NCBI GenBank assembly: GCA_030425905.1
Contig: JAUHZT010000005.1
Location: 1-52,608 of the forward strand
Source: Gammaproteobacteria bacterium
GTDB lineage: Bacteria > Pseudomonadota > Gammaproteobacteria > Steroidobacterales > Woeseiaceae
Direction of reading: 5' to 3'
DNA length: 52,608 bases
Position numbers and translations under genes: made by a program. Below, in pieces: positions 25,594-34,387 of this stretch (its first letter is position 1; the number at the start of each line of letters is the position of its first letter). Under the pieces are notes generated by a model. The model ran no database searches. It saw only the letters and a list, made by a program, of their open reading frames with translations, and was not told the DNA's origin.

Positions 25594-28500
25594 ATGTCCC
25601 TGATTCGGGTAAGCGCCGATAACCCGGCGGCGTTATTCGCGGCCTCAGTATTGCTGTTTGTACTGGGTGTTGCGGGTATCGTTTCGCTGCCTATCCAGAT
25701 GCTCCCAGATCTCGAGTACCCGGAGATCAACATCAATACCTCGTGGCGCAACGCCGCGCCGCAGGAGATAGAAGCGAGCATCGTTGAGCCACAGGAGACG
25801 GTCCTTGCACAGGTACCCGGTGTGGTTGAAATGTCGAGCAATGTGCGCGCCGGCCGTGGCAATGTGCATCTTTCTTTTGATGTCGGCACCGACCTGCAGC
25901 AGGCTATGCTCGACGTACTCAATGCCTTGAACCGCGCTGAACAGGCTCCGCCGGGGGCCGACGAGCCCAGCATTCAGGTGGGCGGCTGGGACTTCCCGGT
26001 AGCAACCCTGCTTGTGCATCCGAAAATCGCTACGCCAGGTACGGATGTCACGCAATTTCAGCGCATCATTGAGGCCGAGGTGGAACCGGCACTGTTGAAA
26101 ATTGATGGCGTGCAACGCGTCAACCTCAATAGCCAGCGCGACGACCTCGTATTAATCAGTTTTGACGCCTACCGGGCGGCCGCGCTTGGCGTCCAGGTCA
26201 CAGACATTGCGAACACGGTAACCCGTGCCGTGAACGCCACCGGAGGGCTTGCGAGTGTCGGGCGCCGTCAGTACACGGTGCGTTTTCTTGGCGGTTTCAA
26301 TCTCGACGAACTTGGCGACCTGATTGTCGCTCGCCCTAACAACCAGCCGGTACGTCTGCGCGAGGTTGCGGAGATTACAACGGAGCTGTATCCGCGCAGC
26401 GGATTCATGTATCGCACCGGGTTTCCGGCTTACTACCTATCGGTGCAAAGCAAATACGGCGCGAATACAGTCGCCATTCTGGATGACGTTAACGACGTCA
26501 TCGACCGCCTGAATGCCGGACCGCTGGCCGATGAAGGCCTGCAGATTGCGCTGAGCTTCGATGCATCGGTGCACATTCGACGTGCGATTGCGCTGGTTAA
26601 CAGCAACCTCGTGATTGGCGTAATGCTGGCGCTCGGCGTTCTCTGGTGGTTCCTTCGTGGCTGGCGCGCAACGCTGATGATCGCAACAACGATACCGTTT
26701 TCCTTGCTGTCGTCATTGCTGGTCCTAAGCCTCCTCGGGCGCAGTCTTAACGTGGTTTCACTGGCTGGCCTTGCGTTTGCCGTGGGCTTGGTCCTCGACG
26801 CAGCCATCATTGTGCAGGAAAACATTGTTCGTCTGCGCCAGCAGGGTATGAATTCTGATGCGGCTGCACGCGAAGGGCCATCGCAGGTGGTCGGTGCCTT
26901 GTTCGCGTCGACGATCACAAGTATCGCGATTTTCCTGCCCATTCTGTTCATGCAGGGTATCGAAGGTCAGTTGTTTGCTGATCTTGCCCTCACGCTGTCC
27001 GTCGCTGTGACAATGTCTTTGCTTGCGGCTATTACGATACTGCCGGTCGCGAGTAACTATTTTCGCAACGACCAGCTTGCCGTCGATCGACTTAGCGGCT
27101 TCTGGGACCGGCTGACGCGCTGGGTCGTCAACGCCACCAATACGCCGCGGCAGCGAATAAAGTGGATCGCCACCCTGTTAGTGGTGCCCGCCGTTGCTAC
27201 CTGGGCATTGGCTCCAAAACTCGACTTCCTGCCGCAGGCTGATGCGGACGGCATTGAGGTGTTCTTCAGCATGCCCGAGGGTATACCGCTCAGTACGATC
27301 GAAGATGATCTGATTCTCGAGCTTGTTGATCGACTGCAGCCGTATGTCGATGGCACAGCGGCACCGGGCATTCGCGGCTACAATCTCTATTCCTGGGGCT
27401 CCAATGCAACAGGTATCTACATTTACCCTGAGGACCCGCGGCAAGCACCGGCGCTCATCGAGACATTGCGCGATGAGATCCTGACCGGCCTCCCGGGCGC
27501 GCGTCCGTTTGTTTCACGGGCATCGCTGCTGAATATCGGCGTCTCCGGCGGGCGCAACATCGATATCGATCTGCAGGGCCCGGAACTGACGAAGCTGATG
27601 GGCGCTGCAAAGATCGGCCTCGACCGCATCAGTGAGCAACTACCCGACTGGTCAGTACGGGCACTACCGGGAGTCACGCTATCGAAACCCGAGCTGCAGC
27701 TGGTACCCGACGATCTGCGTATTACCCAGTCCGGGCTCGACCGCGGCGCTGTCGCTGATGCCATTCGCGCGTTCACTGGCGGGCTGAATGCGGGCCGGTA
27801 TTTTGACGGCAACCAGAGCATGGATGTGCTCGTCTGGAGCGGCGCATGGAATACGCCCGAAGAGCTTGCCGGCGTTCCGGTGTATACGCCGCAATCCGGC
27901 ATCCAGGTGCTGGGCGAGTTGGCCCGGATAGAACGAACGGTGGGGCCAACTGAATTGCGGCGCGTGAACGGGCAGCGCACGGTCACGCTGCAAGTGTTGC
28001 CACCACCCGACATGGCCATTGAAGACGCTATGGCGATCATTCGCAGCGACATTGGGCCGCTGATCCAAGACGCGTTGCCGGCGGATGCGGAGATTTTTTA
28101 CCGCGGCACCGCCGACCAGCTGGACAATGCCGTTGTCGATATGAGCAAGAATTTTGTGCTCGCCATTTTGATTCTTGCCTTGATCATGTCGGCAATATTT
28201 CGTTCCGTGAAGGACGCGTTGATCGTCTTGCTGGTGATGCCACTTGCTATCGTCGGCGGTGTCATCGGTTTACGCACTCTCAACCTGTTCACCTATCAGT
28301 CGCTGGAGCTACTGACAATGATCGGATTTATTATTCTGCTTGGGCTTGTTGTGAATAACGCCATACTGCTGGTGCACCAGACGCGCGGCGCAGAGCGGCA
28401 AGGCATGGACCGAGCCGATGCCGTTGCCCAGGCTATTCGAATTCGTGCTCGGCCGATATTCATGAGTACGCTGACTTCAATTTGCGGCATGCTGCCATTA

Positions 28501-28683
28501 ATGCTGGTACCGGGTGCCGGAAGCGGCATTTACCGTGGCCTCGCCACCGTGATCGTCGGCGGCATGAGCGTCAGCGCCGTATTCACGCTGTTACTCCTGC
28601 CCAGCATCCTGCGCATAGGGGAATCCCGCCAGATTGCGCGATCAAGCAGGGCTTCGTTCACACACCCGGTGGTGACATCATGA
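25594..28683 (+). CDS. RND-family efflux transporter (inner-membrane pump)
   Basis: The 1029-residue resistance-nodulation-division pump has twelve transmembrane helices: one near the N-terminus (LFAASVLLFVLGVAGIVSL), a central cluster (FLRGWRATLMIATTIPFSLL, VSLAGLAFAVGLVLDAAIIVQENI with the proton-relay Asp) and a C-terminal cluster (GFIILLGLVVNNAILLV). Two large periplasmic loops with porter sequences (LPIQMLPDLEYPEI, VPGVVEMSS) lie between. It belongs to the AcrB/MdtB-like hydrophobe exporter group. ATG 25594 is preceded by GAGGAAAAGC; an open upstream frame adds unrelated sequence. The stop overlaps the adaptor start in ATGA, so the two are translationally coupled. No outer-membrane channel gene is nearby. 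The substrate is unknown. Confidence 0.92.
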   Translation: MSLIRVSADNPAALFAASVLLFVLGVAGIVSLPIQMLPDLEYPEININTSWRNAAPQEIEASIVEPQETVLAQVPGVVEMSSNVRAGRGNVHLSFDVGTDLQQAMLDVLNALNRAEQAPPGADEPSIQVGGWDFPVATLLVHPKIATPGTDVTQFQRIIEAEVEPALLKIDGVQRVNLNSQRDDLVLISFDAYRAAALGVQVTDIANTVTRAVNATGGLASVGRRQYTVRFLGGFNLDELGDLIVARPNNQPVRLREVAEITTELYPRSGFMYRTGFPAYYLSVQSKYGANTVAILDDVNDVIDRLNAGPLADEGLQIALSFDASVHIRRAIALVNSNLVIGVMLALGVLWWFLRGWRATLMIATTIPFSLLSSLLVLSLLGRSLNVVSLAGLAFAVGLVLDAAIIVQENIVRLRQQGMNSDAAAREGPSQVVGALFASTITSIAIFLPILFMQGIEGQLFADLALTLSVAVTMSLLAAITILPVASNYFRNDQLAVDRLSGFWDRLTRWVVNATNTPRQRIKWIATLLVVPAVATWALAPKLDFLPQADADGIEVFFSMPEGIPLSTIEDDLILELVDRLQPYVDGTAAPGIRGYNLYSWGSNATGIYIYPEDPRQAPALIETLRDEILTGLPGARPFVSRASLLNIGVSGGRNIDIDLQGPELTKLMGAAKIGLDRISEQLPDWSVRALPGVTLSKPELQLVPDDLRITQSGLDRGAVADAIRAFTGGLNAGRYFDGNQSMDVLVWSGAWNTPEELAGVPVYTPQSGIQVLGELARIERTVGPTELRRVNGQRTVTLQVLPPPDMAIEDAMAIIRSDIGPLIQDALPADAEIFYRGTADQLDNAVVDMSKNFVLAILILALIMSAIFRSVKDALIVLLVMPLAIVGGVIGLRTLNLFTYQSLELLTMIGFIILLGLVVNNAILLVHQTRGAERQGMDRADAVAQAIRIRARPIFMSTLTSICGMLPLMLVPGAGSGIYRGLATVIVGGMSVSAVFTLLLLPSILRIGESRQIARSSRASFTHPVVTS

Positions 28684-29756
28684 CTGCGCGCAACATTGGC
28701 GCATGCGTAAGTGCCCGTTTGCTGTCCGCAGCTTTGTTGTGTGTCGGTACTGCGAACGTGCTTGCCGCAGACGTGGCTGACCCTACTCCGATCACCGTTT
28801 CGGAGGTGGTTTCAACGAGCATGGCACCCACGATTCCCGCCGCGGGCACCGTCTTCAGCCGCAACGAAGCGCAGATAACCGCAGGCATGGCGGGGCGGCT
28901 CCGGCACGTCGCGGAGCCCGGCGACTACGTTGAGGCCGGTGCCCCGGTCGCCGCGTTCGACTGCGAAATGCTCAAGCTGCAACGCGAACGCCTTGTTGCA
29001 GAGTCAGAGCGAGCAAAGATCAACTATGACACGCTGGTTAACGAGGTTCGGCGGCTGGAATCGGTTAGAGAAAGCAATGTAATTGCGGCGATCCAGCTCG
29101 ACCGAACTTCAGCGGACCGCGACCTTGCAAGCGGCGATCTGCGAATCGCACAAATTGCCATTCGCGAAACCGATAATCAGCTTTCCCGCTGCTCGGTGCG
29201 AGCGCCATTCTCCGGGGTGGTAACACAGCGTTTGCGCAATGCTGGCGAAGATGTGGAACGCAGCACCGTGCTCGCAGCAATGACCGACACAGAGCATCTC
29301 GAAGTCCGTGCCGCCGTCCCTATTCGGTATTTGCCACGCATGCGGGCGAACACGCAGGCCGAGGTCTGGCTCAACGATATCCATATTGAAGCGCGCGTTC
29401 GCAAGATCGTGCCTGCCGCCAACTCACAGTCGCAAACCTTCGAAGTGCGGCTGGACTTGCCTGCAGAAGCGCCGCGCCTGGTTGCCGCCGGTCAGCTCGT
29501 CAGTGTCAATTTGCCACTCTCAGGCAATGTAGCCCTGACGGTGCCGCGCGATTCGGTGATTTTGCGCGAGGAAGGTGCGTTCGTGATGCGCATTAATGGC
29601 GAAGCGAAAGCCGAGCGTGTTGCAGTACAGGTACGGGAGGCCAGCGGTGACCAGATCGCCGTACTGGGCGAACTGCAATCTGGCGACCGAGTTGCTGTGC
29701 GCGGTGCAGAGTCCCTGCAAGAAGGTGAGCTTATCGCGGTGCAGGCAGGGACCTGA
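28680..29756 (+). CDS. RND efflux periplasmic adaptor (MFP/HlyD family)
   Basis: The 358-residue membrane-fusion protein has a signal peptide (about residues 1-30), a split lipoyl domain (GRLRHVAEPGDYVEAGAPVAAFDCEM and CSVRAPFSGVVTQRLRNAGEDVERS), an alpha-helical hairpin between them (residues about 100-160) and a beta-barrel with membrane-proximal domain. It would bridge the preceding RND pump to an outer-membrane channel. The start codon shares bases with the pump's stop (ATGA at 28680). The order pump-then-adaptor is the reverse of acrAB-type operons. A weak hairpin (29791-29808) follows the stop. The next gene is 268 bp away. Confidence 0.9.
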   Translation: MTARNIGACVSARLLSAALLCVGTANVLAADVADPTPITVSEVVSTSMAPTIPAAGTVFSRNEAQITAGMAGRLRHVAEPGDYVEAGAPVAAFDCEMLKLQRERLVAESERAKINYDTLVNEVRRLESVRESNVIAAIQLDRTSADRDLASGDLRIAQIAIRETDNQLSRCSVRAPFSGVVTQRLRNAGEDVERSTVLAAMTDTEHLEVRAAVPIRYLPRMRANTQAEVWLNDIHIEARVRKIVPAANSQSQTFEVRLDLPAEAPRLVAAGQLVSVNLPLSGNVALTVPRDSVILREEGAFVMRINGEAKAERVAVQVREASGDQIAVLGELQSGDRVAVRGAESLQEGELIAVQAGT

Positions 29757-29790
29757 GCGAGCGTCCCTGTCTGTATATAGATAGTCCGGC

Positions 29791-29808
29791 GCGAGATACT
29801 TTTCTCGC
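29791..29808. repeat. Hairpin downstream of RND operon
   Basis: GCGAGA and TCTCGC form a perfect 6-bp stem with a 6-base loop 34 bp after the adaptor stop. There is no following T-run in either direction, so a terminator role is doubtful. The remaining part of the 268-bp gap holds one palindrome (29973-29986) and nothing else that I recognise. Confidence 0.25.
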
Positions 29809-29960
29809 AGGCGTCCCGCTCCGCGCCGGGCGCCGGCATCGACAACCCTGCGCCGTTAGTCAGAATTCGTCCTGATTTCTGCGATACCGTCGCATGACCA
29901 CGTCAAGCGCACGGTATAACATCGTGAGCAGTAAACGTTCCGATTCCTTTGTTGCCATGC

Positions 29961-29988
29961 TTGCGGGCCTTCATTAACATGTTAATAA
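29961..29988 (+). promoter_or_regulatory. Predicted promoter with 14-bp palindrome, upstream of flavin reductase
   Basis: TTGCGG (29961-29966) and TAATAA (29983-29988) are spaced by 16 bases as in a sigma70 promoter. ATTAACATGTTAAT (29973-29986) is a perfect 14-bp palindrome that covers the spacer and the first bases of the -10 box, a good position for a repressor. The regulator is unknown. Confidence 0.4.
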
Positions 29989-30024
29989 TCTGTCAGTTGA
30001 CCTTAACTCCGGGCCGTCGAGCTC

Positions 30025-30498
30025 ATGAATGATACGAGAGCATTTCGTGAATGCTTCGGGCGGTTTGCAACCGGCGTAACCGTCGTCACCTGCGTCGACG
30101 CGCAACAAAGGCCTTGCGGTATCACGGCAAACAGCTTTAGCTCAGTGTCGCTCGCACCGCCGCTGGTTCTCTGGAGTATCGGCAAGGAGTCGAACTCCTT
30201 GCAGGCATACCTGAATGCACAGTACTTCGCGATCAATGTCCTGGCCAGCCATCAACACGCACTGTCCGCACATTTTGCGCAGTCTGACCATACGCTGTTC
30301 GACAGCGTCGAGTACACAATGTCCGGCAATGGCGTCCCGCTGTTACCCAATTCGCTTGCTACGTTTGAATGTCGCACACATCAAACCTACGACTGCGGTG
30401 ACCATCATATTATCGTTGGTGAAGTCCTGAACCTGGCTTCGGACGCGGGCGACCCCCTTCTTTTCTATCGCGGTGAATACCGTGAGCTCCGCGAATGA
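30025..30498 (+). CDS. Flavin reductase family protein
   Basis: The 157-residue FMN-binding split-barrel protein is of the HpaC/flavin-reductase-like type. The hallmarks FRECFGRFATGVTVVTC, CGITANSFSSVSLAPPLVLWSI and HHIIVGEVLNL are present. Such proteins reduce FMN or FAD with NAD(P)H and hand the free reduced flavin to a partner monooxygenase, or act alone on flavins. No monooxygenase partner is in the window. ATG 30025 matches the family start, although its ribosome site is weak. It ends 68 bp before the Nramp-like gene on the same strand. An operator-like palindrome overlaps its predicted promoter. Confidence 0.9.
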   Translation: MNDTRAFRECFGRFATGVTVVTCVDAQQRPCGITANSFSSVSLAPPLVLWSIGKESNSLQAYLNAQYFAINVLASHQHALSAHFAQSDHTLFDSVEYTMSGNGVPLLPNSLATFECRTHQTYDCGDHHIIVGEVLNLASDAGDPLLFYRGEYRELRE

Positions 30499-30566
30499 TA
30501 CAGTCCGCCTGCTGATGCGTACGCTCAGACGGTAAACAGATCTCGACTTGAGGGGGTTGCAGAAGA

Positions 30567-31838
30567 ATGGGGGGTAACAACATAGACGATCGCGGATCGT
30601 TCTGGCAGGCATTCGGCCCGGGCGTGTTGTTCGCAGGAGCGGCGATCGGCACTTCGCATCTCGTGCAGTCAACGCGCGCTGGCGCCGTTTTCGGGCTCGG
30701 CCTGCTCGGCATCATCGTGCTCGCCAATTTCATAAAGTACCCGGCTTTTCGTTTTGGACCGCAGTACGCAGCCGCTACCGGCAAATCACTGATCCATGGC
30801 TACCTCGAACTGGGCCGCTGGGTAGTGGCGTTCTATCTGTTGAGTGAAGTTGCCGTCATGGCAATCATCATTGCTGCCACGGCAACAGTAACTGCCGCGA
30901 TCCTGATGGCCAATATCGGGGTCAGTATCGACATTCGCTACATGAGCATTGCGTTGATTGTTAGCGGCGTCCTGATTCTCGGCATCGGCGGCTATACGCT
31001 TCTCGACCGGCTGTCGAAAGTATTTGTGGCGATTCTCACTGTGGCAACAATCACTGCCGCGCTGCTCTCATTACCAAGCGTGGAATGGGACTTCACACAA
31101 ATTCTGTTCCCTTTATCCGACTTGCAGACGCTCGGCTTTGTCATAGCGTTGATGGGCTTCATGCCGTCGGCACTTGATCTCGCGGTTTTGCAGTCCCTCT
31201 GGGCTGTTGCTAAACAAAAAAGTACCGGCACACGGCCACCGTTGCGGTTTGCCATTATGGATTTCAATATCGGCTACCTGGCATCCGCCGGACTTGCGAT
31301 CTGCTTCCTCATAATGGGCGCGGGCGTGATGCACTCAACAGGCGAGCCACCCGCCACGGGCGCTGCAGACTTCGCAGAACAGGTTATCAGGCTCTACACG
31401 ACAAACCTTGGTCAGTGGGCCGGCACCCTGGTCGGCATCTCGGCAATGTGCGTAATGTTTACGACTCTTATCGCCGTGCTCGATGGTTTCCCAAGACTGC
31501 TTTCGGCAGGGGTCGCCTTGTTCAAGCCCGAAGTACTGGGTGCCGATGAACGCATTGACAAGTCGTGGCTGCAGCGCAGCAGCACCTTGTTCCTGGTCGT
31601 CGCCGCATCCTCAGTATTGTTATTCCTGATGAATTCATTCCAGACCTTCATCGACTTTGTAACGATAACAGCATTTGTCGTCAGCCCGATCACGGCCATC
31701 CTGAATCACCTGGTGATGTTCTCTCCACGAGTAGCCGTGAGTGCCCAACCGTCCCCGCTGCTCAGAAACTGGAGTCTGCTCGGCATTGTGGTGCTCTCCG
31801 GCCTGTCGCTGATGTTTATCTACGTGCGCTTCTTCTAG
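30567..31838 (+). CDS. Divergent Nramp-like transporter
   Basis: The 423-residue membrane protein with about eleven helices has the Nramp/LeuT fold. Helix 1 reads FGPGVLFAGAAIGTSHLVQSTRAGA, clearly homologous to Nramp helix 1, but the metal-binding DPGN is replaced by GTSH (28-31). In helix 6 the usual MPH appears as MPS (199-201), although a Met-Pro pair remains. Canonical manganese/iron Nramp transporters need these residues, so this belongs to a side branch with another substrate, possibly a different cation or an organic solute. This subgroup is widespread in proteobacteria and Bacteroidetes and poorly characterised. It is convergent with dbpA, 10 bp apart. Confidence 0.85.
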   Translation: MGGNNIDDRGSFWQAFGPGVLFAGAAIGTSHLVQSTRAGAVFGLGLLGIIVLANFIKYPAFRFGPQYAAATGKSLIHGYLELGRWVVAFYLLSEVAVMAIIIAATATVTAAILMANIGVSIDIRYMSIALIVSGVLILGIGGYTLLDRLSKVFVAILTVATITAALLSLPSVEWDFTQILFPLSDLQTLGFVIALMGFMPSALDLAVLQSLWAVAKQKSTGTRPPLRFAIMDFNIGYLASAGLAICFLIMGAGVMHSTGEPPATGAADFAEQVIRLYTTNLGQWAGTLVGISAMCVMFTTLIAVLDGFPRLLSAGVALFKPEVLGADERIDKSWLQRSSTLFLVVAASSVLLFLMNSFQTFIDFVTITAFVVSPITAILNHLVMFSPRVAVSAQPSPLLRNWSLLGIVVLSGLSLMFIYVRFF

Positions 31839-31848
31839 CCGGGCAGCC

Positions 31849-33234
31849 CTACTTCCGCATCCGCACGCGGTACTGCCGGCCCTTAATCGGCCGGCTCGCC
31901 AGTTGTTGCAGCGCCTTTTTGGCCTCGGCGTTGCGCACGGCAACAAAGCTGTAAGTATCAAACAGGTCGATCGAACCGACGGCATCACCAGGCACACCAC
32001 CGGCCGCCGTCAGTGCACCGAGCAAGTCACCCGGGCGCAGCTTGTTCTTGCGTCCACCACTCACCTGCAATGTGGTCATCGCGGGCGCAAGCAGCGGGGA
32101 TGAACGCTCCGGGTCCGGTATCTGGCGTTCCTGCAACGATGCGCCAGGAATATCTTCCGCAATGCCCTGCAAGCGCCACTCTTCGCGATCCTCCACGAGG
32201 CTCACGGCAATACCCGTTTTGCCAGCGCGACCGGTGCGTCCGATACGGTGCACATACACCGACGACTGCTTGGGCAATTCGTAATTTATAACGGTATCGA
32301 CATCGTCAACATCCAACCCCCGTGCCGCTACGTCGGTCGCAACCAGCACAGACGCACTGCGATTCGCAAATCGCGCCAGCACCAGCGTTCGTTCAGGCTG
32401 CTCCAGGTCACCGTGCAACGCAACAGCGACGATCCCCTGTGACTGCAGATACGTGGCCACTTCAGCGCAATCGACCTTCGTATTACAGAAAACAAGGTTC
32501 AGGGCGCCGCCCCAGGTCTGCAATGCCGCCGCCAGTTCCGCGAGCCGGTTTGCTCGCGTTACCGGGCACCAGTACTGCGCGATTTGCGCGGGCGCTTCAT
32601 CGTCAGTCACGTCGACAATGGCGGGGTTGCGCTGCACACGCGCACTTATGTCACTGATTGCTTCTGGATAGGTTGCACTGAACAGTAGTGTCTGCCGACG
32701 AGCGGGTACATAAGCGAGTATCTCATCAAGTTGCTCGGCAAAACCCATGTCCAGCATGCGGTCTGCTTCATCCAGAACGAAGCTTCGCAGCGTGCCCAGG
32801 TTCACCGAGCCACTCTTGAGATGCTTGAGCACGCGCCCGGGAGTACCCACAATCACGTGCGGGCTGTGTTGCAGGGAGGCGACCTGCGGTCCGAGCGGTA
32901 CGCCACCGCACAAGCTTAGTACCTTGATATTCGGCAAAGCGCGCGCCAGTCGTCGCACTTCGTTGGTAACCTGGTCGGCCAACTCGCGCGTTGGACAGAG
33001 CACCAGCGCCTGAACACGATAAGACGTTGCGTCCAGCCTATTGAGCAAGGCCAGACCAAAGGCGGCGGTCTTGCCGCTGCCGGTCCGGGCACGCGCCAGA
33101 ACATCTTCGCCAGCCAGCAGCTTCGGCAGCGTCCGGGCTTGCACCAGGGTCATTTGCTCATAGCCTATCGCCGCGAGATTTGACAGCAGCTCGGGCTTGA
33201 GGCCGAGATCATTAAATGCAGGAGAGTTGGGCAT
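31849..33234 (-). CDS. dbpA: ATP-dependent RNA helicase DbpA
   Basis: The 461-residue DEAD-box helicase has the Q-motif (FNDLGLKPELLSNLAAIGYEQMT), Walker A ARTGSGKT, DEAD box VLDEADRMLDMGF, SAT in LFSATYPE, and motif VI YVHRIGRTGRAG. The last 75 residues (KLRPGDLLGALTAAGGVPGDAVGSIDLFDTYSFVAV) are the DbpA RNA-binding domain, which targets hairpin 92 of 23S rRNA. It acts in late 50S ribosome assembly. Length agrees with E. coli DbpA (457). No strong ribosome site precedes ATG 33234, but the family N-terminus starts here. Confidence 0.96.
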   Translation of the reverse strand: MPNSPAFNDLGLKPELLSNLAAIGYEQMTLVQARTLPKLLAGEDVLARARTGSGKTAAFGLALLNRLDATSYRVQALVLCPTRELADQVTNEVRRLARALPNIKVLSLCGGVPLGPQVASLQHSPHVIVGTPGRVLKHLKSGSVNLGTLRSFVLDEADRMLDMGFAEQLDEILAYVPARRQTLLFSATYPEAISDISARVQRNPAIVDVTDDEAPAQIAQYWCPVTRANRLAELAAALQTWGGALNLVFCNTKVDCAEVATYLQSQGIVAVALHGDLEQPERTLVLARFANRSASVLVATDVAARGLDVDDVDTVINYELPKQSSVYVHRIGRTGRAGKTGIAVSLVEDREEWRLQGIAEDIPGASLQERQIPDPERSSPLLAPAMTTLQVSGGRKNKLRPGDLLGALTAAGGVPGDAVGSIDLFDTYSFVAVRNAEAKKALQQLASRPIKGRQYRVRMRK

Positions 33235-33418
33235 GGGGCAGGAGTATACGCGGGAAAGTTGCGCAGTCTTGCAGAACCACTGGCAACGATAGGTATGAGG
33301 CTAGTACAGTGGACCTCCCCACCCGCGTCGGTATTTTCAGCGACAACCGCCCAAACGCGCTGCGCAGAAGTGCCGGGATACATGTGCTGCACGACCGTTT
33401 TCCGTCTTAGGAGCTGAT

Positions 33419-34306
33419 ATGAGCGAGCAGAGTAGAGCGACAACCTACGTGGCAATAACCATCGCTGTCCTGATCGGTGCATTGATGGCAATGGCCGGTA
33501 GCGACGGTGGCAAACAGTTCCACGGCCTTCCAATTTTCGCACTGTGTGGAGCAATTGCCTTCGCGATCAACTGGCTGGCTTTTATTCCGGCAGCCCTCTA
33601 CAAGACCGAGCACTTCTATGATCTTGTTGGCGGCATTACTTACGTCACAACAATGGCTGTGGCTGTGCTTCTTTCCACGGATCTCGATCTGCGCGCAACG
33701 TTGGCTGCCGCGATGGTCATGTTCTGGGCGATTCGGCTCGCATCCTTTCTTTTCCTGCGCATTCGCAAGAGTGGCAGCGACAGTCGTTTCAACGAGATCA
33801 AGCAACGACCGGCACGGTTCTTAATGGCATGGACGCTGCAAGGGCTGTGGGTCTTGATCACAGCGGCGGCTGCGCTGGCTATTGTCACAAGCAGCAAGTC
33901 TGTGCCGCTCGAAGTAACAGGGATTGCCGGCATTGTAATCTGGTCGATCGGCATGCTCATCGAGGTAATTGCGGACCGTCAGAAATCGGCATTCAAGGCA
34001 GACGATGCCAACCAGGGCAAGTTCATCAATGTTGGTCTTTGGGCCTGGTCACGGCATCCAAATTACTTTGGTGAAATCGTTCTGTGGACCGGTATGGCTG
34101 TTGCTGCACTGCCGGTTCTACAAGGCTGGCAGTGGGCTACGCTACTGTCACCGGTATTCGTCGCGATTCTGCTAACCAGAATCAGTGGTATTCCGATGCT
34201 GGAAGCGAAAGCCGACAAACGCTGGGGTGGTCAGAGCGATTATGAGGACTATAAGCGCCGCACTCCAAGGCTGATCCCGATTCCGCCAGCACTGCAAAGT
34301 CGCTAA
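33419..34306 (+). CDS. DUF1295 (steroid 5-alpha-reductase-like) membrane protein
   Basis: The 295-residue integral membrane protein has about seven helices. Its C-terminal half carries the DUF1295 signature: KSAFKADDANQGKFINVGLWAWSRHPNYFGEIVLW, with the SRHPNYFGE motif shared with isoprenylcysteine methyltransferases and sterol reductases. The family is related to NADPH-dependent 3-oxo-5-alpha-steroid dehydrogenases; bacterial members are mostly uncharacterised and may reduce lipids or isoprenoids. An AGGAG sequence precedes ATG 33419. It is divergent from dbpA (184-bp gap) and convergent with the dipeptidase. Confidence 0.88.
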   Translation: MSEQSRATTYVAITIAVLIGALMAMAGSDGGKQFHGLPIFALCGAIAFAINWLAFIPAALYKTEHFYDLVGGITYVTTMAVAVLLSTDLDLRATLAAAMVMFWAIRLASFLFLRIRKSGSDSRFNEIKQRPARFLMAWTLQGLWVLITAAAALAIVTSSKSVPLEVTGIAGIVIWSIGMLIEVIADRQKSAFKADDANQGKFINVGLWAWSRHPNYFGEIVLWTGMAVAALPVLQGWQWATLLSPVFVAILLTRISGIPMLEAKADKRWGGQSDYEDYKRRTPRLIPIPPALQSR

Positions 34307-34361
34307 TACTGTCGTTGCTTACTCAGGCGGCGGGTCAGCGACATGTTGAATACCGCAACAA

Positions 34362-34387
34362 GATAATGCTGGCCTGCAGGCATTATC
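34362..34387. repeat. 8-bp inverted repeat across a stop codon between convergent genes
   Basis: GATAATGC (34362-34369) and GCATTATC (34380-34387) are perfect inverted repeats with a 10-base loop that itself contains part of the palindrome CCTGCAGG. The stop codon of the dipeptidase lies within the right arm. It could form a bidirectional 3'-end hairpin, but no T-run follows. Confidence 0.4.
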
